DNA of 64,000 nucleotides, taken from positions 1-64,000 of the forward strand of contig JAEUWI010000047.1 in the NCBI GenBank assembly GCA_016791475.1, given 5' to 3'. The position numbers were made by a program, and so were the translations under genes. Below are positions 8,480-17,188 of this stretch, piece after piece; the stretch's first letter is position 1, and every line of letters begins with the position of its first letter. Origin of the DNA: Candidatus Hydrogenedentota bacterium (GTDB lineage Bacteria; Hydrogenedentota; Hydrogenedentia; Hydrogenedentales; JAEUWI01). The notes under the pieces were generated by a model that saw only the letters and a list, made by a program, of their open reading frames with translations, ran no database searches and was not told where the DNA came from.

Positions 8480-8514
8480 GCACACGAATCGGCGTTGCCA
8501 AATCGCGTGGCACG
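8480..8514 (-). repeat. Family B REP-like element, right copy of pair 1
   Basis: Inverted partner of 8287-8321, starting GCACACGAATCGGCGTTGCC. The GGC-GTT-GCC core is a small internal hairpin. Confidence 0.8.
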
Positions 8515-8678
8515 GCCCAGGGTGATCGGATTCGCGCGCCGTGTGCTTCGCGAATTTAGAACCCCGTCACCCACAACCTTGTTTGTTGCGCGGTTCCATT
8601 CGCGCTGGTACCCCGAGTTCAATTTTGATACCCTTGCTGTTCTCGGAAGAATCTGCAATCGCGGGGAGAAACCTCAGC

Positions 8679-9764
8679 ATGGTAAAGCTCGACAAGCAGT
8701 TTGAATGCGGCCAGTGCGGCGCCTCGCTGGAATTCAACCCCGGCGCCAATCAGTTGACCTGCCCGTACTGCGGCCATGAGAATCCTATCGCCGCGCTCGA
8801 CGTTGCCGTGGAAGAGCAGGACTACCACGCCGCGCTGGAAAACCTCGCCGTTACGGAGGATATGGAAGAGCGCATGGAGGTCAAGTGCGGCTCCTGCGGC
8901 GCCTCTTCCACGCTGGGGGCGAATGTGGCGGCCGACGAGTGTCCCTTCTGCGGCACGCCCATCGTGCAGGCGGCCGTAGCAAAGCGCGTATTCAAACCTC
9001 GGGGACTACTCTCGTTCAAAATTCGCCGGGAAGACGCCCAGACGGCCTTCCGCGACTGGATCCACAGCCTCTGGTTTGCCCCCAACGCGCTGAAGCAACG
9101 TGCAAAGCAGGTGGAGCGCCTTCAGGGTGTATACATGCCCTACTGGACCTTCGACTGCCAGGCTGACACGCAGTACACCGGTCAGCGCGGCGAGCACTAC
9201 TGGGAAACCGAGACCTATACGGTCAATGTCAACGGCCGCAACCAGACCCAGACCCGCATGGTGCAGAAGACGCGCTGGTATCCCGCCAGTGGCCGCGTGC
9301 GCAACGGCTTCGACGATGTACTCGTCCTCGCGAGCGACTCCCTGCCCAAGGAAAAGACCGACGCCCTGGAGCCCTGGGACCTGTCCAATATTTCGCCCTA
9401 CCAGGACGAGTACCTCAGTGGCTTCAAGGCCGAGAGCTACCACGTCACGCTGGAGTCGGGCTTCGAGTATGCCAAGTACCGGATGGACCCCGTCATCCGC
9501 GACACCATCCGCCACGATATTGGCGGTGACGTGCAGTTGATCCATCAGGTGTCCACGCAATACAGCCGCATCACCTTCAAGCACATCCTCCTGCCCATCT
9601 GGATCAGTGCCTACCGCTACCACAACAATATCTACCGCTTCCTCGTGAACGGACGCACCGGCGAGGTTCAGGGCGAACGTCCCTGGAGCTGGATCAAGAT
9701 CACTTTCGCCGTGCTTTTCGCAGCCCTCGCCCTGGGTGGTATGTATTACGCCACGCAGATGTAA
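8679..9764 (+). CDS. Double zinc-ribbon protein with a C-terminal membrane anchor
   Basis: 361 residues from the ATG at 8679, preceded by GGGGAG. Two zinc ribbons open the protein: CGQCG...CPYCG at about residues 10-31 and CGSCG...CPFCG at about 69-91. A central domain follows (KIRREDAQTAFRDWIHSLWFAPN and LQGVYMPYWTFDCQADTQYTG), then a terminal hydrophobic helix (FAVLFAALALGGMYYATQM). This matches a widespread uncharacterised family sometimes annotated as PriA- or TFIIB-like zinc-ribbon protein. The label reflects only the ribbons; nothing here suggests helicase activity. Likely membrane-tethered; function unknown. The frame extends upstream to 8541, but that part lacks a Shine-Dalgarno. Confidence 0.75.
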   Translation: MVKLDKQFECGQCGASLEFNPGANQLTCPYCGHENPIAALDVAVEEQDYHAALENLAVTEDMEERMEVKCGSCGASSTLGANVAADECPFCGTPIVQAAVAKRVFKPRGLLSFKIRREDAQTAFRDWIHSLWFAPNALKQRAKQVERLQGVYMPYWTFDCQADTQYTGQRGEHYWETETYTVNVNGRNQTQTRMVQKTRWYPASGRVRNGFDDVLVLASDSLPKEKTDALEPWDLSNISPYQDEYLSGFKAESYHVTLESGFEYAKYRMDPVIRDTIRHDIGGDVQLIHQVSTQYSRITFKHILLPIWISAYRYHNNIYRFLVNGRTGEVQGERPWSWIKITFAVLFAALALGGMYYATQM

Positions 9765-10006
9765 CCGGTCCGTCCCGCGCTCTCAAAACGGGAGACGGTC
9801 CCGCACGCATGGGCGCGTTCCCCTGGTCCGGCGGTGATTGGTACCACCGATCCCTTGATCTGTTCTGGAGGCCTTCCGTGCAGGACAGTCCCCGTTCAGG
9901 GAACCTTTTCGACTCCCAGGGCATTCTACTCCTACGGTGCAGTGAAGCCGTGCCTACCACATATTGTGGCCGTGCGCGGCAAATCAACTACAAAGGAGAA
10001 GATCCA

Positions 10007-10906
10007 ATGTTGCGTAAGTCACTGGCAATCATCGCCTTATCGGCCACCGCCGCCCTGCCCGCCCTCGCGGGTCCGCCCCAGCCCGAGTCCATCATTTCGG
10101 CCCTGGAAAATGCCTACAACGTCCCGAAAATTTTCTTTACGGCCAATACTACGGAAAATGTCACCCCGCTTGGCTCCGATGTGGCCGCCCAGCCCCAGAA
10201 TTACGTCCAGCGCTATTGTCGCGACGGCAAAAAACTGGATGTGAGCGCAGGGGTCGCGCCGACGCTCGCCGCCGATGCCGCGATGCAATACGAGCGACTG
10301 GTGCTGACGCCCACGGCCCGGGTGGCGCTTCGCACGGGTGAAGAATCGGATTCGGTGCCCGTGGCCAAGCCTGCGGCGGAGCATGAAGCCCGCGCCTTTG
10401 CGCTGGACCTGCTCCATGGCGGCGAAGCGCTGGATGGTTACCTTGCGGGCGACCTGCAACCCCTGCCCCAGGTGCTGCGCGAAGCGAAGAGCGTAAAGGT
10501 GCGTCCGGAAACCGAAGTGGTGGGCGACACACCGTGCGTGGTGGTTGAGGCGACGTCGAAGCACGGTCTTTACACGCTGTGGCTCGATGAGAGCGACGAC
10601 GCGACCCTGCGCAAAGCCGAAGTGGTGAAGAACAATGGCGACCAGTACAAGGATCTGCCGAAGCTGGGCAAAATGACCGTGGACGGCGCGCCGGTGCGGC
10701 GCACACACTTCACGATGGACAACGTGGCGGTGGAGAAGATCAACGGCAAGTCGGTGCCGGTGAGCGCGCGGATGGAAACGACCTACACCCTGAACGATGG
10801 TCGCACGCAGACAATCCGCCGCGAACACACGCGCAGCGGCATGGATCTGGATCCCGACTTTGTGGCCATCGGCGCCTTCGATCTGGAGCCCGGCGCGGGC
10901 CGGTGA
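10007..10906 (+). CDS. Secreted protein, possible outer-membrane lipoprotein-sorting-like fold
   Basis: 299 residues starting at the ATG at 10007, preceded by AAAGGAGAAGATCCA. A clear signal peptide (MLRKSLAIIALSATAALPALAG) lacks a lipobox. The later part alternates strands (DTPCVVVEATSKHGLYTLWLD, MTVDGAPVRRTHFTMDN, GKSVPVSARMETTYTL) in a way reminiscent of LolA/LolB or RseB-type half-barrels. That assignment is inferred from pattern only. It is monocistronic, with a 240-base gap before it and the minus-strand peptide gene after it. No catalytic motif seen. Confidence 0.6.
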   Translation: MLRKSLAIIALSATAALPALAGPPQPESIISALENAYNVPKIFFTANTTENVTPLGSDVAAQPQNYVQRYCRDGKKLDVSAGVAPTLAADAAMQYERLVLTPTARVALRTGEESDSVPVAKPAAEHEARAFALDLLHGGEALDGYLAGDLQPLPQVLREAKSVKVRPETEVVGDTPCVVVEATSKHGLYTLWLDESDDATLRKAEVVKNNGDQYKDLPKLGKMTVDGAPVRRTHFTMDNVAVEKINGKSVPVSARMETTYTLNDGRTQTIRREHTRSGMDLDPDFVAIGAFDLEPGAGR

Positions 10907-10975
10907 ATCACTTGCAACACGCCGGAAATATTATGCGCTCTCCCGCAAGGGGAACACAACACTACCTGGGTGTTA

Positions 10976-11152
10976 TTAATATTGATACATGGAGCTGCCC
11001 CATCCGCCCACGAACGCGACCGCACTGTAACGTGAGTCGGTAGCTTCGCCCTTGATATCGCCCAGTTTCATGTAGGCCGGGCCACCCTTCACATCGGCAG
11101 CTTCCTGAACGTTCACTTCGGTTTCGTTGGTCAGATCGTTCAACGTAATCAT
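10976..11152 (-). CDS. 58-residue peptide with leader-like N-terminus and double glycine
   Basis: The ATG at 11152 is preceded by GGAGG at good spacing and the frame runs to TAA at 10976. The first 25 residues are acidic and leader-like (MITLNDLTNETEVNVQEAAD, then VKGG). The remaining ~34 begin PAYMKLGDIKGEATDS and end GGWGSSMYQY. AYMKLGDIKGEATD resembles the first strand of Hcp-type T6SS tube proteins, but the protein is far too short for a full Hcp (~160 residues). The -GG break and small, Tyr-rich tail also resemble precursor peptides of ribosomally made natural products. No maturation enzyme or transporter is adjacent. It sits downstream of the rfbB terminator, so it probably has its own promoter. 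The gene is well supported; the function is not. Confidence 0.6.
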   Translation of the reverse strand: MITLNDLTNETEVNVQEAADVKGGPAYMKLGDIKGEATDSRYSAVAFVGGWGSSMYQY

Positions 11153-11467
11153 GGCACTATCCTCCGCCCCTGCATGGGGCCTGCTCTCTCCTCACGCCGT
11201 CCACCGGCGCTTGAGCAAACGAAGCCGATTCCGTGCCAGAAATGGACGTTGCGCGTAAGATGTTGATTAAACACGCGTTTACGCGGGGAACGTATCGTAG
11301 AGTACATTCGATGGCATTCACGTGTTGGTGTAGAAACGAGACCGGGGCCTCGATTTGATGCCGTAATGCCCCAATCGCAGAAGTCCCTTTTCCAATTCCA
11401 AAAGAATAACGCCAGGATCGGGGTGCCCGATCCTGGCGTGTGAGTCTGCTCAACTTCAGGTTCGAAT
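11153..11467. other. Intergenic region upstream of the 58-residue peptide gene
   Basis: 315 bases between rfbB and the peptide gene, both on the minus strand. It holds the rfbB terminator at 11411-11439 and, at about 11276-11287, a short palindrome CGCGTTTACGCG. That palindrome could lie in the promoter or leader of the peptide gene. No other gene seen. Confidence 0.4.
11411..11439 (-). terminator. Rho-independent terminator after rfbB
   Basis: A perfect 13-bp stem (CGCCAGGATCGGG with its complement) and a 3-nt loop. Read on the minus strand it is followed by TTATTCTTTT. It lies 30 bases beyond the rfbB stop. Confidence 0.85.
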
Positions 11468-12478
11468 TTATGCGCCCTTCAGCGCCGCATACTGGCGCGC
11501 GTAGTATTCCTTGAACTCGCCGGACTTGATCTTGCGCCACCAGCCTTCGTTTTCCTGGTACCACTTTACGGTCGTGGCCATGCCGTCTTCCCAGGGCATG
11601 GCGGGCTGCCAGCCGAGGGCCTTGAGCTTGCTTGCGTCGATGGAGTAGCGGCGGTCGTGGCCGGGGCGATCGGGGACCCACTGAATGAGGGATTCGTCGC
11701 GGTCGGTGAGTTCGAGAATCTTGCGGGTGAGCTCGATGTTCTCGCGCTCGTTGCCACCGGCGACATTGTAGATTTCGCCGGGCTGACCGTTGCGCAGGGC
11801 GCAGTCGATGCCGGACGCGTGATCGTCGACGTAGAGCCAGTCGCGGACGTTGTGCTCGCCGCCTTTGTAAAGGGGGAGGGACTGGCGGTCGATGGCGTTG
11901 GTGGTGAAGAGGGGCAGGACCTTTTCAGGGTACTGGTGGGGACCGTAGGTGTTGGAGCCGCGGGTGATGATGACGGGCACGTCGAAGGTGTGGAAGTAGG
12001 ACATGCCGATGAGTTCGCCGCCGGCCTTGGCCGCGCTGTAGGGGTTGCGCGGGGTGACGGGGTCGCTTTCCTTGAAGGAGCCCTCGGGGATGCTGCCATA
12101 GACTTCGTCGGTGGAGACGAAGACGACCCGGGCGGTGCCGAGCTGCTTGGCGCATTCGGCCAGGTTCCACACGCCATCCACATTGGTGCGGAGGAATTCC
12201 GCCGCACCGAGGATGCTTCGGTCCACGTGGGTCTCGGCGGCGAAATTCACCACCGCGTCGCAACCTTCCATCGCCTTCAGCATCGCGTCTTTATCGGCGA
12301 TGTCGCCCTGGATGAAGGTGTGGCGCGCGGGGTCTACCCCGGCCACGTTCTCCAGATTGCCCGCATAGGTGAGCTTGTCCACGTTGACGACGTGGACATC
12401 GGGGTAATTCGCGAGCTGCCAGCGGACAAAAGCGGAGCCGATGAATCCGGCGCCGCCGGTGACCATAATGCGTTTCAT
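11468..12478 (-). CDS. rfbB: dTDP-glucose 4,6-dehydratase
   Basis: 336 residues. The Rossmann nucleotide-binding motif GGAGFIGSAF is at residues 8-17, the catalytic TDE in FVSTDEVYGS, and the YxxxK motif in NPYSAAKAGG. TRGSNTYGPHQYPEK and the GEHNVRDWLYVDDH motif are specific to RmlB. It makes dTDP-4-keto-6-deoxyglucose, a precursor of L-rhamnose and other deoxysugars for surface glycans. It follows rfbD with a 4-base overlap; rfbA and rfbC are not in this cluster. A terminator follows. Confidence 0.95.
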   Translation of the reverse strand: MKRIMVTGGAGFIGSAFVRWQLANYPDVHVVNVDKLTYAGNLENVAGVDPARHTFIQGDIADKDAMLKAMEGCDAVVNFAAETHVDRSILGAAEFLRTNVDGVWNLAECAKQLGTARVVFVSTDEVYGSIPEGSFKESDPVTPRNPYSAAKAGGELIGMSYFHTFDVPVIITRGSNTYGPHQYPEKVLPLFTTNAIDRQSLPLYKGGEHNVRDWLYVDDHASGIDCALRNGQPGEIYNVAGGNERENIELTRKILELTDRDESLIQWVPDRPGHDRRYSIDASKLKALGWQPAMPWEDGMATTVKWYQENEGWWRKIKSGEFKEYYARQYAALKGA

Positions 12479-13323
12479 GAATGGTGATTCCTTCGTTCCA
12501 TGTAGTGGGCCAGGGCTTCGCGCCAGGGGCGCATGACATAGTTGGAGGCCGCGGTGAGGTCGGCCGTATCGAGGACAGAGTAGGCGGGCCGTGCGGCCTT
12601 CGAGGGGTAGTCGGCGGCCTTGCAGGGGCGCACGGGGATGGTGACCCCGGCCATTTCCAGGAAGGCCCGGGCAAATTCCAGGCGGTTGCAGGCGCCCGTG
12701 TTCACGGCGTGGTAGGTACCGTAGTTCTGGGTCTTCGCCAGGGCGAGGACGGCCTCCGCCAGATCCAGGGTGTGGGTGGGCGACCCGAATTCGTCGTCCA
12801 CCACGCTGAGCTCGGGGCGGGTCTCCGCCGCACGGAGGACCTTCTCCACGAAGTTGTTGCCGCCGGGGCCATAGAGCCAGGCGGTGCGCAGGATGAAGTG
12901 GCGCGGATTGGCCACGATGGTGGCGTGCTCTCCGGCGGCCTTGGTCTTGCCATAAACACCCAGGGGCGCCATGGGATCCGAAGGCAGGTAGGGCGTTCCC
13001 TTGGTGCCATCGAAGACGTAGTCCGTACTGATATACACCACGGGGATCTGGTGGTAGGCCGCGAGTTCGGCCACGTTGCGCGCACCCGTCTCATTGGCCA
13101 GGAAAGCGGTGGCCACGTCGTCTTCCGCGCCGTCCACATTGGTATAGGCGGCGGCATTGACGAGGAGGTCGGGCCCGAAGGCTTCCACGATGGGCTGGAG
13201 CGCCACTTCGTCGGCGATGTCCACCTCGGGCAAATCATGGCCGACGACTTCACATTCCCGTTGAAACACGGAAATGAGGTCGCGTCCCAACTGGCCCTTG
13301 GCCCCGAAAATAAGTGTGCGCAT
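12475..13323 (-). CDS. rfbD: dTDP-4-dehydrorhamnose reductase
   Basis: 282 residues. N-terminal GAKGQLGRDL is the NADPH-binding glycine motif. NAAAYTNVDGAEDD and ISTDYVFDGTKGTPY are RmlD family marks, and the active-site Tyr/Lys pair appears as GVYGKTKAAGE. It catalyses the last step of dTDP-L-rhamnose synthesis. GGAAGGAT precedes the ATG. First gene of the rfbD-rfbB operon; the promoter should lie in 13324-13656. Confidence 0.93.
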   Translation of the reverse strand: MRTLIFGAKGQLGRDLISVFQRECEVVGHDLPEVDIADEVALQPIVEAFGPDLLVNAAAYTNVDGAEDDVATAFLANETGARNVAELAAYHQIPVVYISTDYVFDGTKGTPYLPSDPMAPLGVYGKTKAAGEHATIVANPRHFILRTAWLYGPGGNNFVEKVLRAAETRPELSVVDDEFGSPTHTLDLAEAVLALAKTQNYGTYHAVNTGACNRLEFARAFLEMAGVTIPVRPCKAADYPSKAARPAYSVLDTADLTAASNYVMRPWREALAHYMERRNHHS

Positions 13324-13656
13324 GGCTGTATCCTTCCAGAGGGTTGGCTATTCTAGCAAGTAAACAGGCATGGTGCAAAAGTGGAACGGCCCGGGCTAAA
13401 GGATCGGTCACGGCTGCCGATAGATAAAGCACGAGGCCGAAACAAGGATGTTGAGGCGACGAGTAAGACACGGAAGTCACCCAAACGTGGAATGCGACAG
13501 TCCAAATGACCACGGTGTTTGTCCCAGCACCTGAAGTTATTGTCGCAGGACACAATTCCTCCAAGAGTGCGCCATGACGAGTCCCATTGTCGTGGCGTTT
13601 CTTCTTTTGCCCCGGCGAATACGAGAATCCGACCGGTCGCCTGCTATACTGCCCGA
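13324..13656. other. Divergent intergenic region, no gene seen
   Basis: 333 bases between the divergently transcribed rfbD (minus) and HAD phosphatase (plus) genes. It should hold both promoters. I see no convincing -35/-10 pair, hairpin or small gene. Confidence 0.5.
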
Positions 13657-14295
13657 ATGCCCTCACGCGTAATACTCTTTGATTTCGACGGCGTCATCGC
13701 CGATTCCCTCGCGGCGTACTTTCCCGTGTTCGTGGAGAGCTGTCGCGATCTGGGCTTTGAAGGTCCGACCACGCTGGAGGCCTTTCTGGATGTCTTCGAT
13801 ACCAACGCCATCAAAGGCCTGATCCAGGCCGGCGTGCCCATCCTCAAGCTCCGGCGCCTCGGCAAGACCCTGGCGCCCCGAGTCTCCGAGTTGAATCGCC
13901 AGGTGCTCCCTTTTCCCGGCATGCCCGAACTGGTCAACCGCCTCACCGCCCGATTCCCGGTCTACGTGGTCACATCCAATGTCACCTCGGCCACGGAGGA
14001 ATTCCTGGCGCGCCACGGCATCGCCGGACTGAGCGGCGTGGTCGGTTCAGACCAGGAGGCCAGCAAGGTGAAAAAGATCCGGCGGATCCACCGGGCCCAC
14101 CGAGGCGCGACGCCCTGGTACATCGGCGATACTCGGGGCGACATGATCGAGGGGCACGCGGCCCATGCGGTGACCGTGGCTGTCACCTGGGGCTGGCATG
14201 ATCGGGCGCGGCTGGAATCGGGAAAGCCCGACCACATCGTGGAATCCGTGGACGCGCTGGCCCGGCTCCTCCACGGGGAAGACACTGCTTTTTAG
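13657..14295 (+). CDS. HAD-superfamily phosphatase, phosphoglycolate phosphatase-like
   Basis: 212 residues from the ATG at 13657. HAD motif I is FDFDGVIADS (residues 8-17), motif II is VVTSN, motif III is a Lys in the SKVKKI stretch, and motif IV is YIGDTRGDM. A helical C1 cap lies between motifs I and II. This is the phosphoglycolate phosphatase/Gph-like subclass, hydrolysing a small phosphorylated metabolite in the cytoplasm; the substrate cannot be assigned. The upstream part of the open frame is not needed for the domain. Confidence 0.8.
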   Translation: MPSRVILFDFDGVIADSLAAYFPVFVESCRDLGFEGPTTLEAFLDVFDTNAIKGLIQAGVPILKLRRLGKTLAPRVSELNRQVLPFPGMPELVNRLTARFPVYVVTSNVTSATEEFLARHGIAGLSGVVGSDQEASKVKKIRRIHRAHRGATPWYIGDTRGDMIEGHAAHAVTVAVTWGWHDRARLESGKPDHIVESVDALARLLHGEDTAF

Positions 14296-14384
14296 TTGGC
14301 TATTCCCATGCCGTCCTGCTATAACGAAGGGGTGCCGGGCAAGGGATACGGGGTGGCCAGTCTGCAGCAACGAGGAACAAATCC

Positions 14385-14843
14385 ATGGGAACCCAGGAAC
14401 AGTATCAGATGTATGCCAAGAAGATCCGTATATTCAACGGACTTCAGCCCAGCGAGGTCGAGTTCATCCTCAAGAGCGGCACCATCGTCCACTTTCGCGA
14501 AGGCCAGACCGTCTTCCACGAGGGGATGCTCGGCAGCAACCTCTTTATCGTCCTGAGCGGGAAAGTATCCATCTACAATAAGAAGCGCCAGATCGCCATC
14601 TGCGACGTGGGCGACGCCTTCGGCGAGATGGCCGTGCTCAACCGCAAGCCCCGCTCGGCCACGGCGGCCGCCAAGAGCGACGTGAAACTCTTCACACTGG
14701 ACGAGCGCCAGATTAACCAAATCCTGGACAAGGGCGTGGCGGCGAAGCTGCTGCTCAACGTGATTCACGTGCTCAGCGAGCGCCTGGAGCAGGCCAACGC
14801 GACGGTTGCGAAATTGCGCGACGCCACGAGCAAGTTCGAGTAG
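14385..14843 (+). CDS. Cyclic nucleotide-binding domain protein
   Basis: 152 residues. A single cNMP-binding beta-roll spans about residues 15-125: FNGLQPSEVEFIL, FREGQTVFHEGMLGSNLFIVLSGKVSIY, then the phosphate-binding-cassette-like GDAFGEMAVLNRKPRSATAAA. It keeps the FGEMA and R-S-A elements of ligand-binding members. No DNA-binding domain follows; the C-terminus is a short helix (RLEQANATVAKLRDATSKFE). It may therefore act as a stand-alone sensor or regulatory subunit. GAGGA sits 8 bases before the ATG. The downstream gene is convergent. Confidence 0.82.
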   Translation: MGTQEQYQMYAKKIRIFNGLQPSEVEFILKSGTIVHFREGQTVFHEGMLGSNLFIVLSGKVSIYNKKRQIAICDVGDAFGEMAVLNRKPRSATAAAKSDVKLFTLDERQINQILDKGVAAKLLLNVIHVLSERLEQANATVAKLRDATSKFE

Positions 14844-14846
14844 ACT

Positions 14847-15713
14847 CTACGCGTCGCAAATCTGGACGGCATGGCGCAGGGAGGTCACGGGGTCGTTCTT
14901 CGGGATGAACTCCTGGGCAATGAAGCCCCTGTAGCCCGTTTCCACGATGGCCTGGCAGATCCGGGTATAGTTCAGTTCCTGCGATTCATCAATCTCCGCA
15001 CGACCGGGCACGCCGCCCGTGTGGAAGTGGCCGATATGCTGGATGTTGCTCTGGATCGTGGCGATGATGTCCCCCTCCATGATTTGCATGTGGTAGATGT
15101 CGTAGAGCAGCTTGAAGCGCTCCGAACCCACCTCATTCACCAGGGCCACACCCCAGGCCGTCTTGTCGCACTGGTAGTCCTTGTGGTTCACCTTGCTGTT
15201 GAGCAGCTCCATGCAAATGGTCACACCGAGTTGCTCCGCCAGCGGCGTGATGCGCTTGAGGCCCGCCGCGCAGTTCTTGATGCCCTCCGCGTCCGGAAGG
15301 CCGTTTCGGTTGCCGGAAAACACGATCATGTTGGGCAGACCCGCCGCCGCGATGGCCGGCAGCATCTCCTCCGATTTCTTCACCAGATCATCGTGCAGGG
15401 CCGGGTTGTTCCACCCCTCCTTGATGCTGCCCGGACCCGCCGCCATGGGGCACGTGAGACCGTGCTTCTGAATGGTGGGCCAATCCTCCGCGCCCAGCAG
15501 ATCGATGCCCAGAATGCCCATCGCCTTCGCCTGGACCGCAAGCTCGTCCAGCGTCATGTCCTTGTAGCACCACTTGCACACCGAATGCTTCAGGTTGCCC
15601 TTCAGGGGCTGAGGCGCGTCTTCCGCAACGGCGGACGCGCCCAGGAGCAAGCCCGTGGGCGCGGCGGCCAGGGCGCCAAGGGCGGATCGGCGGGTAAGGG
15701 AAGAAGAGGACAT
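14847..15713 (-). CDS. Tat-exported TIM-barrel protein, hydroxypyruvate isomerase-like
   Basis: 288 residues from the ATG at 15713, with GGAG just upstream. An in-frame ATG at 15728 is also possible. The N-terminus has a twin-arginine signal (LTRRSALGALAAAPTGLLLG). The rest is an AP-endonuclease-2/xylose isomerase-like barrel: MELLNSKVNHKDYQCD, LLYDIYHMQIMEGD, HIGHFHTGGVPGRAEIDESQ and FIAQEFIP carry the Glu/Asp/His metal ligands of hydroxypyruvate isomerase-type enzymes. Such Tat-exported isomerases are abundant in planctomycetes and relatives. The substrate is probably a sugar or sugar acid in the periplasm. Confidence 0.82.
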   Translation of the reverse strand: MSSSSLTRRSALGALAAAPTGLLLGASAVAEDAPQPLKGNLKHSVCKWCYKDMTLDELAVQAKAMGILGIDLLGAEDWPTIQKHGLTCPMAAGPGSIKEGWNNPALHDDLVKKSEEMLPAIAAAGLPNMIVFSGNRNGLPDAEGIKNCAAGLKRITPLAEQLGVTICMELLNSKVNHKDYQCDKTAWGVALVNEVGSERFKLLYDIYHMQIMEGDIIATIQSNIQHIGHFHTGGVPGRAEIDESQELNYTRICQAIVETGYRGFIAQEFIPKNDPVTSLRHAVQICDA

Positions 15714-15801
15714 GGCGACATGCTCCATAGGGTTTGGGTTGAGCCGCCATGATGGAGGATTTCACCGGGGGTTTACAAGCGTGCGTGGAGGGACAGCGCC
15801 G

Positions 15802-16701
15802 CTACCTCACGTCCGTTCCCACCTGCGCCACCACATTCACAATACCCCGGCAACGCGGATAGCCCGAACAACCCCAGAACCGGCCGCCCGCATTCGCCCC
15901 CTGGCGCGCCGTGCGGATGACCATCACCCCGCCACACTTCGGGCACGCGGGCGTAAGCGTGTCGGGCGCAGCCACCGGCGTAACCACCGGGGCTACCGGA
16001 CTTGCTGATGCCGTCGCCATCGTCGCTTGGGGCCTGCGCTGCACCGCGCGAATCATCAGCAGTAGCTCCTCGCCGTCCACCAGCCGGATGCCGCTCGCCC
16101 GCGCGAAATCCACCGCATCCCCGCTGAACTTGCCCGACGTCACCACGATGCCGCCATCCGCGCCCTCGCTCGACATCACACCCCGAAGCTCCCGCACAAT
16201 CTTCACGCCCACCTTCCACACCTTCCAATGCTTGCACTGGACCAGAATCAACCGGCCCTCCCGAAACAAGCGAAGATCCACGCCGCCATCCGGCGCACTA
16301 CCCCCGCCCGGTTCCACCCTATAACCCTCCCGACGAAAGGCTTCCGCCAGCAAGCGCTCAAACTCCAGCCAAGTCAACTCCCGCAAACTCTCCGCGCCGG
16401 TCTGGGTGTCGAGGGCGCGGCCGGTAGCCCAGCGCTTCAGCGGGGAGGCCGCACCCACGAGCAGGATTATCCCCGCGGCCAACGGCGCAACACTGACCGA
16501 GACCTTGGAGAAAACACCAAAGGGGAGCGAAGTTACCGGGGAATCAGTCGCATTTGCCATAAAGATCGCCGGTACGATCATGGCCAGGAAGACGTATACC
16601 AACGCGGCGACAAGCGGTCCGCCCCACCACGGAAGGACGGTGACGAGGGTGAGAATTTCTTCGAAAAGGGATTCGTTGTTTTTTCGACTGAGTCTTGGCA
16701 T
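15802..16701 (-). CDS. Mrr-like restriction endonuclease domain with topoisomerase-type zinc finger
   Basis: 299 residues. Two N-terminal membrane helices (about 18-45 and 62-85) precede a nuclease domain (~110-215): LTWLEFERLLAEAFRREGY, then GGVDLRLFREGRLILVQCKHWK, holding the D...QCK core of Mrr-type enzymes. The C-terminus (~250-295) has CPKCGG...GCSGYPRCRG, a topoisomerase-I type C4 zinc finger. It probably acts as membrane-anchored defence or DNA-quality nuclease. No methyltransferase is adjacent, so a classical restriction pair is absent. The GGVDL and QCK residues are intact. Confidence 0.82.
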   Translation of the reverse strand: MPRLSRKNNESLFEEILTLVTVLPWWGGPLVAALVYVFLAMIVPAIFMANATDSPVTSLPFGVFSKVSVSVAPLAAGIILLVGAASPLKRWATGRALDTQTGAESLRELTWLEFERLLAEAFRREGYRVEPGGGSAPDGGVDLRLFREGRLILVQCKHWKVWKVGVKIVRELRGVMSSEGADGGIVVTSGKFSGDAVDFARASGIRLVDGEELLLMIRAVQRRPQATMATASASPVAPVVTPVAAPDTLTPACPKCGGVMVIRTARQGANAGGRFWGCSGYPRCRGIVNVVAQVGTDVR

Positions 16702-17188
16702 TTCTTTAAGCCCCTTGCCCTTGGCTCATGTGCTCAACTTTTTTGTAGTCGAGACCATCAAATTGTAGTCAAAAGTTAACCAAACGATCCGCGACGTGTT
16801 TGGCCAGTATTGATTACGAATGTTCCTAAGGTCATTATCTTTCGGCCATAGAAAATGGACATGCCCGAAACGGCGTGCGTGCGCCACTGCACCCTCACGA
16901 TAACGCCTTTCGGCCCGAAGGGCCAGCGCAGCCTCCAGCCCTGGGCAACGCCCAGGGAAATTTCGCCCCGCAAATTTCAGCCCTGTAAGGGCGGCGCAGG
17001 AGCGTGTCTTATCTCATACAGGTCATTTCGCCCGATTCGAAGAGTCTCTTCGGCGAGTATTTATAGGTCGTCTGGCGTACCAGCGAAGGGTAGGACTCTA
17101 GTTTCCAGAAAAGCCGCAGGGACTTTCAAGCCCTTATGGATACATGTATCTAATGAACTGGAAGCACTTTCCTCTTAGGAACCGCTTG
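16702..17188. other. 487-bp intergenic region with one copy of the family C repeat
   Basis: Between two minus-strand genes. It holds the family C element at 16907-16994. The remaining sequence is AT-richer towards 17.1 kb and shows no convincing gene. Confidence 0.5.
16907..16994 (-). repeat. Family C dispersed repeat, left copy
   Basis: Contains the palindrome CCTGGGCAACGCCCAGG in a 24-nt core (16935-16958) that is the exact reverse complement of 21371-21394. Similarity extends on both sides: AGCCCTGTAAGGGCG here matches its reverse complement at 21338-21352, and a GGCC hairpin on the other flank is also shared. Confidence 0.8.

Larger units (their letters stand above)
8221..8678. other. 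458-bp intergenic region holding a family B inverted repeat pair
   Basis: No convincing gene is visible. The region holds two 35-nt inverted copies of the family B element, at 8287-8321 and 8480-8514. Confidence 0.6.
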
